DNA from: Morella rubra
Taxonomy: Eukaryota > Streptophyta > Magnoliopsida > Fagales > Myricaceae
Assembly (NCBI GenBank): GCA_003952965.2
Contig: RXIC02000101.1
Location: forward strand, 52,201 to 116,200
Length of the DNA: 64,000 nucleotides
Direction: 5' to 3'
Positions 48,801 through 59,605 of the stretch are shown here, piece by piece; positions within the stretch are counted from its first letter, which is position 1, and each line of letters opens with the position of its first letter. Position numbers and translations under genes: made by a program. The notes under the pieces are model-generated. The model was not told the DNA's origin. It searched no databases and saw only the letters and a list, made by a program, of their open reading frames with translations.

Positions 48801-51800
48801 AATAAATATTATCCTATGTTAAGGTGGTGTTTGGCTGCCAAATATTTGGTCTAATAAAATAACTCTAAAATAATCTCTCTCTCAATCAAATCATCTCTTT
48901 TTATCAAAATAAATATAAAAAGTTCACTCAAATCATCTCTCTCTTCACTTTTTCACTAGTTCTTATATACCAAAATTTTTAAACTCCCAAAATTTGGCAA
49001 CCAAATCCCACCTAAAAGATGTATCTTTAACAAGGAAGTGCAAACCCCCGCACTATAAACCAAAAGGACAAAAAACAATTATCTTCTTTGGTTATAATCA
49101 CCATTGTCTAACTTTATTTCCCCTTTTTATGGGAAAGAGGTAAACTATGTTAGAGAATGTAATTCAAATAATAAAATTTATCTCTTCCTATCAACTCAAG
49201 CTTTTAAGATAAATAGTAGATTCACATAGCATCGGAGCTAGAGTCTTGAGTTCGAGACCTGACTCTGCATTTCACCCAAATTTCAATTAAAATATTGCGC
49301 GTGTTGGGTCTCCTAATAAAAGGAGAGTCCAGCCCACACATGAGGGAGAGTGTTAGAGAACATAATTTAAATAATAAAATCTATCCCTTCTTATCAGTTT
49401 AATATTTTGGGATAAGTGGTAGATTCACAAACTATTAAACCAATTTCACCTTTTTCTAGCTTACAAGCATTTGAAACAGTACAATGCATTCAATACTCAT
49501 GCCAGTAACAAATCCAAACTTATATGTATATATCATTCAAGAATCAACCATGTTAGGACTGTACTCATATTGTACTGATAGCAAAATAATACGAGGAAAA
49601 CAGCATCAGTTCTTACACTTCCGGTACTGGTGTCAAAAAACCTGAAGAGCAACCTTAGAATGGTCGACTTGCCTGCAATCAGACATCTGTTCTGATACAT
49701 TTATTGATGATCCAAAGAGATAAAGCAGAAAGCATTCTATGAGGTGATAATATATCTTATAGTTTAACCAAAACAAAAGTTAAAGCCTCCACCAATCACA
49801 GGCTGCAAAATTTAAAATAAATTATGAAGTAACTTGTGTAAACAAAAATTAAGAGCTCATTTTGTTCAAGTTAAAGTTAAGAGTATATGATCATACACTA
49901 TGATAGATTAATGCTTGTGTAGAAGACGGTATAAATGTGGACTACGAGCAGTGGCGGATACATGGGGGACGGAGGCAAGTATTTTCCATTTGTTAATATA
50001 TTTCAGAGAGAAAAAAATTATGATAAAATATTGTTATCTTATATAATACAATCTTTGTACATAAATCCTAGCCTATATTTTGTGCCACGGGGAGGAGGGG
50101 GGGATTTTTTCTGTCAGAAAGAAATTAATATGTACAAAAGAAATCCTACAGCATCCACACACAGTTAAATTTTGTTTGCTATGACTTGTATCAGAGAGAA
50201 AATCCTAACTTATAGTTCTCGCCCTCCGGGGTCCTATTACTTTCTTTTAAGTTTTAGTTTATGGACTATACCCCCCCCCACCACAGTTGAATTTTTGCTG
50301 TGACTTGTATCAGATAGAAAATCCTAACTTATAGTTCTCGCCCTCCTGGGTCCTATTACTTTCTTTTGCACATAAGTTTTAGTTTTAGATATACACAGAT
50401 AGCTTGCAAAGAAACAAGTGTCAAACCACAACAAAAAGGATAAAGCGATTGACAAAATATAATTTGCATATAAAATGCGTCATTGGGAACTGTGAGCTTA
50501 AATGGGTTCCCCTCAATGTTACCACACATGTTGGAAAGTGAGTGAGATCTTCCAAAGCCTAGGTTATTTATTTCACACCACCACCAAAAATCCCAAAATT
50601 TTGTGAATTTCAAACACCACCTAAATTAGGAGGTGGCAGCGTAGAGGAGTTTTTAGGAATTAGAGTAAACCTTGTTCAAGGATAGAGGTGAGTTGGCGAC
50701 AAAGTTGACAAAGGTTCAACTTACCAAGGAGCACCGTGCTGCAAGACTTTTAGCAAAGAAGACATGGTAGAGGAGTAAAAGACTATAGAGATGGTTCACC
50801 TTCCCCTTCCCCCCGCCAAAAAACACCCGGAAAGAAAGGGAAGAGGGAGAAGAGAATTGTTTTCTTATACCTTTATTTTATCCTCTCGGCCTAAATTTCC
50901 ATCAAGAGTACAACTCAAAGCCCTAGCTTGGCCTTCTCATACTTTCCATCTAACACTTCAACTATTGTTAATTCTTTCAATATTCTTCAACCAACCCTCT
51001 CATCACCTTCAAGAATCTATTATTCCCTCAATGTAAGTATTTACTTTCAATCAGTGACACGAGAGGTCTCCGAACAATATCCTGACTTAAACTAATTTTG
51101 CAGTTCTAGCAGATAATTGGTGGGAGAAAGGCATTCTGACTCGTTAAATCCTTACCACTGCCACTGGTTCCGACAATAGCCACACTTTTCCCCGCAGGTA
51201 CAATGAAAGATACACCATCAAGAATTTTTCTTCCTGCCAAGTAGCTGAATTTGAGTAAACAATTAAGACACATCAGCAATCATCATTAGGCAAAAAAAAT
51301 AGTAACCAAGTATCAAGTCAACACAATAATGAAATCTCAATTGAAGTCCGTGCTAAGCATGAATCACATTTCTAATCCGAAGAGGCCTTAAACATGTGCA
51401 AAATGTAAACCAAGATGATAACCTTGTAATCCTTTACTATCAATAAGAGGCAGAATCAGAAAGAGAGAGACCTAAACACTTCTACTTATCAGAGGGTTGC
51501 AAGAAACAGAGCGTACATGGTAGGCTGATTTAAATACCCATTTATAATACATTTAAATTTGTAATATATTTAATTTATATTTATCTAATTTAAATATTAA
51601 TTTATATCTATTTTATTTGTGTACAATATAACACCATCGTTTTACCTGAAAGATAGCCAAACGGAACACTTATATACAATACTTGTGACTAATTAAAGAA
51701 AGACAAAACTCTTTGAGAAGATCCTGATTCTGTGAAATGCAGTCCAAAGAAATTGCCTAAATGGTAGAGCTCATCAAGTAGCTGTGATCAGATCCTCTTC

Positions 51801-54800
51801 AAAACAAATAACAGAGGTGCTAAAGCTTGGATATACAATGTCAGAAAGAAGAAAATTTCCAAGATTACTCAAATCTCATAATGTGCTTTCAAGTACAAGC
51901 TCCAAAACCCACCATTTGATGGTGATAGTGTGTGCTTGATGTCCTTTCTTAACACACTTCCCAGAAAACATTTTCGGACTCACTGTTCACCAACGTACTA
52001 CCATAGCGATGACTGGACTATGAAATATGTGGTATCCCTTGACTTTTCATAGGACTCCTTTATTCCCACATGAGAGGCCCATCGTTCTTAATGGATATTA
52101 AGTGAGCATACTTGTCTTTGTAAGTTGTGTGCTTGTTTTATGTATTTCTTTCCTACTTCTTATCAAGAGACTTTTGGGATATATGGTATACTAGCTTGCG
52201 TTAAATCAATCCTTTGAACAACTAATTTCAAAGAATGTTTCAATATTGTTTCAATTTTTGTAAGGTAATTCGACTGATGAACACTGATTTTCCATCAAAT
52301 TGTCCCATTTTCAAATCATTATGCTTAGAGAACAATATATTCAATATATACTAATAACAGTACAACAGAAAGGTAAAAAATAAAATCAGCCACCTGAAGT
52401 GTACATTGTCAAACTGAATGCTCCCTCCATCCAACTTGAGAGAGCTTTGTGTTGTTCATATCTCTAACTTCAGGCCTCTCCTGCATTAATCATAGAAAAC
52501 CGAAATGAAGTAAGTTAGTGATGAACCTGGCCACTAGGAAGAACTTCAAACAAAACAACTTGACTGATGAAGAAAGAAGTATTTCTATGTCTGAAGGAGT
52601 TATGAGCATCAACTGATGATGAACACAATTTAAAATATAGAGCATATCTTTCCTTTTCCTGTTTTCATTACAGGGATTAATGAAATGCATAAAGAAAACA
52701 TAAGTAGCCAAAATAAGCAAGATTTTTTTTCCCGCATTCATCACCATTAATGCAATTTTAGCACAGATATAAAGACAACAGAGATGGAAAAAGATCCAAT
52801 GTCACGGACAAATTACACGGAGAAAACAAACTCCAACATCCGTTGAAAATGAAACTACAACAGAATTGAAAGAAGTTCCCGAGAAATACCTCCAGTAACT
52901 GGAACAGGGCCTTCATATCAACAAGACTCTGTATGGTCTCTCGATAAACACTGCCAAGAAAATTCAGAGGTAGAGATAGATTGGAAGAGAAGCCATTCAC
53001 CATTATTACCTGTAATATGACATTAATCCATAATTGGTATGAGCATCACTTAATCCCATTTGAGGAATAAATACTTCATTTCAAGTAAGCATATAAGAAA
53101 ATATTTTACCAAATCACCAACTGTCATCTCGCCGCTCAAAATTCCATGGGAACATAATACCATAGCTACTGAAAGAGCTGTGCTATTAATATTATATTTT
53201 GGTTGCGTTTTTAAAGCAAGCTGTGTTGCTTTTTAAAGCATATCTTCATACTGAGCAAAAGAATAACAACAGTGACAGAAAAAGCATTAGGAATCAATAA
53301 GAGAAAAATCCTCACAAAATAGTATATGAAAGGAAAAAACCTGCATTTATTCAAAACTATTATGAATAAAATCAGCTGGACATAATATAATCAGAAAGGC
53401 CCTGGAATTACATTGATACTAAATAAAAAAGAAAAAGAAAAATGACACCACCTGAGCCATCTTGAAATCAATTTGGTACATTAAGCATGAAGCAGGATCA
53501 ATTGCCAAGTCCAAGTTAGGGTAGGAGTGGCAACAGAGAATACTTAGGACACAACTTCATAAACCCGAATCCCCCAGGGCCATGATTGTTACAAAGGCAG
53601 CATATCACGGAGCAGGGGGGTGGGGTAAATCCAGTGCATTTTCACTCAATTGTATAAATTATCCTAAAGGTAAGGCAACAAAAGATTGGAAAGGGCTTTG
53701 GTCCAAAATGTTTTTCCTTTTTTTTCTGTGCTTTGGAATTTATTCATGTATTACAGAAGTTCATAAGGACAGAAACAGGGCCCAACAGACATAAAGAAAC
53801 CAGAGACCCGTAGAAGACTTCAAGCCCCTTACAATTTTGATAAATCTGGACCAACAGCCCATAACCAAATACACTGCCCACATACCTACAACACATGACC
53901 TGAAGGCAGTATGCCGAAAATTTCCAGCTGCCGTAGTTTCGATGCACCCAAGTTAGGCTCTGATCCAGGTTGAATTTTGCCAATATTATTGTGTTATAAT
54001 AACCAATGGAGGAGGAAACAAAGGTTTTCTCCATGAGGAGCACGGCAACTACGGGACCCAACTAGGCTTCTAACCCCAACTATCCTGGGATTGATGGCTT
54101 AACCCTTTATATACAATACAATTGGATTGATGGTTACAAATCAAAGTAAAAACTACCACGACAGCAAGTCAACTTACTCTTTAAGTTGATATTTATGAAC
54201 TTCAAAGGCTTCATTAAAATATTTGACGGTCTGCATATAAAAGAACAGCAAGAGGTCAAAACACACCAGAAAAAAATGGCTATAATGGAAGAAAAGAAGG
54301 CAACAGCGAATACAAAAGGAGGAAAACAGGCATACAAAGCAGATCAGAGCCTTACCTCATAATTAATAAGTGAATCAATTGCCCTTGTACTTGCATCATT
54401 ATCAGCTTTATTCATGGCCTTTCTGAACTTAGTCCTCCACTGGCAAAGATAAGGAAACCCTTTACCGAAAATAGTAAGCCCCAAAATTTCAAATCCTTGA
54501 GAAACACAGGGAATGCCGTTTCAAACTCCAAAGCCCCCACCCCAGCGTTTGGGGGAAAAAAAAAAAAAAAAAAAGGAAAAGAACCTGTGACAAAAGTTTT
54601 TGAATGATGCAAGCTTGTAGGACTATCAGGAGTCAGTTGCACATATGCTTGTGGACATTGAAAGGGTTCAAGTACTCTGGCAATGTACCATCTACCAAAA
54701 TGCTAGCTATGTTATGAAGGCAGTTATTACATGATTAACAAGAGATAGGGAACAAAATGCCTACTAGGTCCATTTCTAGATACTCTATGCACATATTATT

Positions 54801-56810
54801 GGCAAAGACATGGCTGTAGAATGATACCTGTGTCACGCTGAATGTAAAAATGACATACGCAGCAACTGAAATCGAAGTAATCCATGCAAAAGGTCTCCAA
54901 ACTTGTATGCCAGTATACCTGATACCATAGATATCTGGAAGGATACATGTTAAATCTGTAGAAATGGTTCAGGGAGAAAGAGGTGGCAACTAGGATGATC
55001 ATGTAATAAGATGATAACCAAGAGAAATGACCACCGAGTAGCCCAATCTGAAAACGTATCATGTGTAAATGTCATGTAGCTAAAGAACAACAAATCTACA
55101 TCCACTTACCTCTAAGATGGTGGGTACAATATTGAACACCATAGACGAAAGAATGAAATTTATTGCACGGCTACCACGATCAATGATTCTATGTAATGCA
55201 CCTGTTTCTCGACTGTAGATACAGTAGCCAATGAGCAAAAAGAAAATATGTAACTTAACTGCTCGAAATGGATTGATGTAATTGACAATGGACCTATTAG
55301 TTCATTGGGAAAGAGACAAAAATTGAGAACCCACGTGCCCTTAACTGAGGAGGGTAGTGCTTCACTGCTACAGCTAAACTAAACAATTACAGAAAAGAAG
55401 AAATTGACAAAATTTCAGATGCAATACCTAAGGTGATATTGAAGGTCAAGGTCAAGTAAATGTGAAAACACCTGCACGAAGAGAGGTATGAATACATACG
55501 GCATGTCAATACTAGCATTACATAAGAATCTCAAGTAGCAAACGTGAAATCCCCCGTCCGCAAAAACAAACACGAAATCATGTAAGAAAAATGGTGGACA
55601 CGCATAAAGCAAAGATGTTATATATCATAATGAAACACAGGGAAAAGGATTTGGTAGTGACATACCTTCCTAGATACTGATCGAATTGTTCGCAGAGCCA
55701 CCTTAGAGAACACGGCATTCCGCAGCTCTGCCACAAGAGAGTTGCATCACGGATAATGAGAAAAAACCAAGAAAATCACCGAAGATATTGCAAAAGATAT
55801 TTATATAAACGATTGAAGCAGAAAAACATAGCATTAGGGAGTAGGCATGCATAAATGGTTAAAGAATGAAACAGAAATCTATCTGCAAGATGAAGACAGA
55901 AGAATCAGCAATTACATCATGTGGCAGTACCGTTGAAAGCAGAAGCACACGAGCGTGCAATCCCATATCCAATCAAAACAGCCGCTGGGGTGGCGAAAAG
56001 AGCTAAAGCGGTTGAATTGGGGGGAGTAAAAACATTGCCAGTAGCAGTTGTTAGCCAATCAACAGCAAGCTTGAAGAGGAACGGCACCTGAACGTTCAAA
56101 ACCTGGAAAAAACACAAAACAAAACGAAGACAAGAAAACTTGACCAGTAAGAACAGAAGGGAACGGGGTTTGAGCAGTACTACCTAGAGATGATTGCCTA
56201 CCTTAGCGCCAACGAGAAAAGCCAAGGCAGTGAGGACCCTGAGACGGAATTCTGGGTTATCTTTCATCCATAAGTAACCGGCAAGAGTACGGAGGATTTT
56301 GATGTCCGCGACCTGGTTCTCGGTCGAAGCCTTCGATTTTTCAGTCTTTTGGACTGCTGCTGCATCGTTCTTATTGGTATCAGTAGTATTCCTTTTGGAG
56401 GGTGAGGTTGAGAACAAAAGGCGCCCATTCAGCATGGAACTCTGTTTGACAAATAAATTGAATATACAACTGAGTGATTAACAAATTGAGGATGACCAAA
56501 AGTATGCTTGAGATGAAAGAACTAGAGCTTTAAGATGAAGACTAACAAGATGTTGAGGGTAAGGTCTTGCAGCTCTGCCATGTGATGAAGAAAAAGAAGG
56601 GGAATCAGAAAGGAAGGCCTTGACATAAGTTCTTCTGATATCCCAGTTGCAATTATGAATGTTGGTTGAATTACGAATAAGAAGAGTAGTAGTAGGATGA
56701 CGGTAAGAGCCGGAAAGAGTGGCAGCTGTGGCGCTAGAACTCGGAGACAGAATCTTGCACTGGTGGAGAAGCACGCGGCTCCTTGTCGATGCAGCCGCAG
56801 CAGCAAACAT
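45849..56810 (-). CDS. ABCB25: Mitochondrial half ABC transporter, ABCB25/ATM3 type (left copy, frame-broken as read)
   Basis: Half-transporter of the inner mitochondrial membrane that exports a glutathione-linked sulphur compound for cytosolic Fe-S and molybdenum-cofactor assembly. Exons 1-20: 56810-56547, 56441-56202, 56102-55931, 55727-55666, 55471-55428, 55212-55110, 54934-54828, 54439-54356, 54230-54178, 53250-53110, 53009-52890, 52480-52394, 51244-51156, 49672-49617, 48178-48098, 47967-47902, 47820-47728, 47330-47266, 46524-46389, 45992-45849; about 735 aa. N-terminal Arg/Ser/Ala-rich presequence, transmembrane domain in exons 2-11, Walker A GTSGSGKST split across exons 13/14, signature [13 protein letters not shown] (exon 18), Walker [11 protein letters not shown] and IAHRL His-loop (exon 19). 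Frame breaks: 1-bp loss in exon 7, net -8 in exon 9, indels and a stop in exon 10, compensating indels in exon 11, +1 in exon 12. Either a decaying copy or unpolished sequence. Confidence 0.88.
48823..49012. mobile_element. Tourist-like (PIF/Harbinger) MITE, 190 bp, in an ABC-gene intron
   Basis: Terminal inverted repeats GGTGGTGTTTGGCTGCCAAA (left) and GGTGGGATTTGGTTGCCAAA (right, read inward), flanked by the 3-bp repeat TAA (48820-48822 and 49013-49015). Internal sequence is AT-rich without coding capacity. It lies in the intron between exons 14 and 15. Partly similar sequence occurs at about 23165-23285. Confidence 0.8.
49148..49429. mobile_element. Complete TRIM retrotransposon (282 bp) in an ABC-gene intron
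   Basis: Two 79-bp direct terminal repeats (49148-49226 and 49351-49429), each starting TGTTAGAGAA and ending GATTCACA (TG...CA). They are flanked by a perfect 5-bp target duplication AACTA (49143-49147 and 49430-49434). Directly after the left repeat, TAGCATCGGAGCTA resembles the TGGTATCAGAGC primer-binding site for initiator Met-tRNA. Directly before the right repeat, TGAGGGAGAG is a polypurine tract. The 124-bp interior has no coding capacity, as in terminal-repeat retrotransposons in miniature. Confidence 0.92.
50161..50390. repeat. Tandem duplication of about 115-120 bp in an ABC-gene intron
   Basis: Unit 1 (about 50161-50282) and unit 2 (about 50283-50390) share TGACTTGTATCAGA-AGAAAATCC, TTATAGTTCTCGCCCTCC and GGGTCCTATTACTTTCTTTT. 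They lie in the large intron between exons 13 and 14, beside TGGCGGATACATGGGGG-type sequence at 49952. Confidence 0.8.
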
Positions 56811-58481
56811 TCCTTCTTCTAGATGACCGCCAAGTACTCTGAATTTCCGTTTTATGGGATTTTTGTCCAACTGCGTCCAACAATTCCCAATTCCTAGTCG
56901 ACGGGACGATAACTATACATAAAATAAATCCGAAACTTTTTAACCCAAATGTCCCCGGAAATTTCGGTAAGATTCAAGTATAAAACCAACAGCGAATGAA
57001 GCAGAGACACAGAGAGAACGAGAGACGACAGAAGTGGGAGTATTTATCTACAAGTGGTTCCTCCAGGGCTCCCCAAGCTGTGCCTGCAACAGCTTGGTAA
57101 ATCCTGGGCTAGGAAGGGGACAGGGAAGTCTGCTGAATTTAAGCCTTAGAAGTTAGAAGACCAAAACTGCTCTTCTGCTTCCGGTCGACGGCATAACACT
57201 TCTTGTTTTGCTCTGTCGAACAAAATCAATGCACTTCCAAAGGATCAGCGGATTCTGGTCCGGAGAAAGGAGAAAAAAGGAAGAACATGTACCAGTGGAT
57301 TCTCGCCTTTTTTTTATTACGGTGAATTTTATAGTTGTCAAGAAAATATATACATCTAAAATTTCTTAAAAATTTACAAGTATTTTCATGAAGATGGTAA
57401 ACGTTTTTATCATTAAAAAAAAAACCATCAGTAGTTTTCATAATTTAAATTAAAAACTATATAATAAGATTCGCATAATTCTAGGAATACAGTACTTTAA
57501 AATCAGATAGTCCGATATATTCAAATCGATATTTCCTTTTATTCGAAAAGAAATATACCAAAATCATTAATTTGTAATTCAAAATGTTAAACCACATGAC
57601 CCCTTTCAAATCCATTGAATCTAGACACTTTTTTTTTTTTTTTTTTCCTTGAAAGAAATCTACGGCAGTTTCATATAATGAACTCGGATAAGCCTTAACC
57701 CAATTTAGAAATTCCAACGTGCAAATTATGAAGAATTAGTGCAAATCCATTGCCCTCCAAGTAACTTTTTACTATGCTTAATCAAAACTAACAAAGAAAT
57801 GAAGACATAAATTAATAACTTGGATGAAAAAGTTCTAGAGAACATAAAATGAATTATATTTTATGAGACAAAATCTAAGTTCTTAGTCAACAACATTAGA
57901 TCAAGGTCTGGACGAATTGACACTAGAACAGATACAAATAGTTCGAGTATCAATAAACTTAAATTAAGGATTGACTAGCAGAGAATAATATTTGAATTCA
58001 TATACACGTTGTTTAAAGAGTGAAAATCCAGCATTTTCAATTATGTGTTTAGAAAACAAAAAGTATTTTTAATTCCAGTGACACGCTTGGATTAAAAAAA
58101 AATGAATTAATCTAATTGAGTCATGAGCAATAGTGACAAAGCAACTGACACAATTTTATTTTTCTGTTTTTTTTTTTATTATCTTACTAAATACTTTTTG
58201 TTGATCGAGGTATTGTGAACTGCAACTTGGGCGAGCTTCGCTGCTCGGGCAGCCTTTCTAGGGAGGGAGCGTACAAAAGCCCAGACTAAAGAACGTCGAC
58301 ACAAATAAGAAAGAGTGATGCGGTGGACTTCTTATCTTGTTTCTCCACCATACAAACTGAGAACGCATAGCATGCAACCACCTTTGTCCTATCTCCATAA
58401 CATTTAAAGTTATGGCGGATTTTCTGATCCTTCTGTCAGTAAGTGTCTGTGGATTGGAGATTCCAACGCGAAAGCAGGGGA
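56811..58481. promoter_or_regulatory. Divergent intergenic region between ABCB25 and NdhN (left copy)
   Basis: About 1.67 kb between the start codons of the two divergent genes, so it must carry both promoters. Mostly AT-rich; GC-richer blocks lie next to each gene (56950-57250 and 58230-58480). The mirrored copy is at 59606-61281. No other gene recognised. Confidence 0.55.
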
Positions 58482-58904
58482 ATGGCAGCAGCAGCCTATT
58501 TGAATTATGGAGCACCGGCCTCCCTCAATCTTCAGCAGAAGCAGCAGAACCGAAGAAGAAAGAGCTGCATGGTGGACATAACGATGAATGGGAAGAGGAA
58601 CGTGATGATGATGGGGTTGAGAGGGGGCCGGGCGAAGACGAACAAAAGGGTCGGGGTGGTGAGATGCGGTGGGATAGACATAGGGGATTTCATAGGAGGG
58701 GATTTGGTGAGGCTTGATCTGGGCAAATGGCTCTCGGACGTGGAAGAGCACAAAGCCATTGCCATTTACACCCCACACGAGGGAGGCTACGAGGGTCGCT
58801 ACCTGAATCGACTTAGATACCAGGGCTACTATTTCCTGGACCTCACCGCCCGAGGCCTCGGAGATCCTGAGACCACACTTACCAAGATTCACCCCGTTTG
58901 CCCT
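58482..58904 (+). CDS. ndhN: NAD(P)H dehydrogenase complex subunit N, chloroplast (first coding exon, partial)
   Basis: First coding exon, 141 codons, ending at a consensus donor (CCT|GTGAGT). NdhN is a nuclear-encoded, stroma-facing subunit of the chloroplast NDH complex (cyclic electron flow around photosystem I). Residues 1 to about 60 form a Ser/Arg/Gln-rich transit peptide starting MAAAAYLNYG. The mature part shows CGGIDIGDFIGGDLVRLDL, KWLSDVEEHKAIAIYTPHE, GGYEGRYLNRLRYQGYYFLD and ARGLGDPETTL, conserved in the family. About 70 C-terminal residues expected for the family are not encoded downstream: within about 60 bp of the donor the sequence reaches the palindrome centre. The rest of the gene is therefore absent, displaced or lost at the join. 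An ATG 13 codons upstream is in frame but looks like 5' UTR. Confidence 0.9.
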
Positions 58905-58962
58905 GTGAGTTGATGTGTCTGATCTGCTGTCTGCATTCTTGGAAAATGGCATCTAGTTTCAC

Positions 58963-59107
58963 TTGGCTCAATTATCCTAGACCACGAGTCTTTGTCATCT
59001 GGGGCATGTGCGCTAGTATACATCACCCTCTGGTGGATAATACGCAGTCTTGCAATGGGGCTGGCCTTTCCTGAATGAAGCCTGCATCTTTTAAACAAAG
59101 GCAAATG
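58963..59107. other. Palindrome spacer (about 145 bp)
   Basis: Unique sequence between the two arms, from after the NdhN donor region to about 59107. It does not fold on itself and has no recognisable coding content. It marks the junction whose authenticity matters for the whole right end of the window. Confidence 0.75.
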
Positions 59108-59281
59108 TAAACTATTGATGCCTTTCTAAGAGGATGCAGATCAGCAGATTAGGCACATCAAAACGTCACGGCAAGACGGGGTTGAATCTTAGGATAACCG
59201 CTCTGGTTCGGAGGAAGTGCTGCTACGAGCCTCGGCGGTGAGTGTTCAGAAATAGTAGCGCCTGGTACTCTGGAGTCTGAT

Positions 59282-59605
59282 TCAGGTACGAACCTCGTAG
59301 CCTCCCTCGTGTGGGGTGTAAATGGCAATGGCTTTGTGCTCTTCCACGTCCGAGAGCCATTTGCCCAGATCAAGCCTCACCAAATCCCCTCCTATGAAAT
59401 CCCCTATGTCTATCCCACCGCATCTCACCACCCCGACCCTTTTGTTCGTCTTCGCCCGGCCCCCTCTCAACCCCATCATCATCACGTTCCTCTTCCCATT
59501 CATCGTTATGTCCACCATGCAGCTCTTTCTTCTTCGGTTCTGCTGCTTCTGCTGAAGATTGAGGGAGGCCGGTGCTCCATAATTCAAATAGGCTGCTGCT
59601 GCCAT
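59282..59605 (-). pseudogene. ndhN: Second NdhN first-exon copy, broken after about 104 codons
   Basis: Mirrored copy of NdhN exon 1, with its ATG at 59605-59603. It is identical to the left copy as far as the segment PHEGGYE, then the frame is lost: the codons that follow in the left copy are represented at 59108-59293 only by sequence with many single-base insertions and substitutions. No intact donor or downstream exon is present. Either a real truncated duplicate or an error-rich assembly stretch; the insertion-dominated pattern favours the latter. Confidence 0.85.

Larger units (their letters stand above)
54105..58962 (+). repeat. Left arm of the large palindrome
   Basis: Runs from transporter intron 9 to just past NdhN exon 1 and is reproduced in inverse orientation at 59108-64000. 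Paired positions sum to about 118087-118092. Frames in 55.4-58.5 kb translate identically on the mirrored side; differences are mainly homopolymer lengths. The outer (54.1-55.1 kb) and inner (58.80-58.96 kb) margins carry more indels. The true outer limit cannot be seen because the right arm reaches the window end. Confidence 0.97.
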
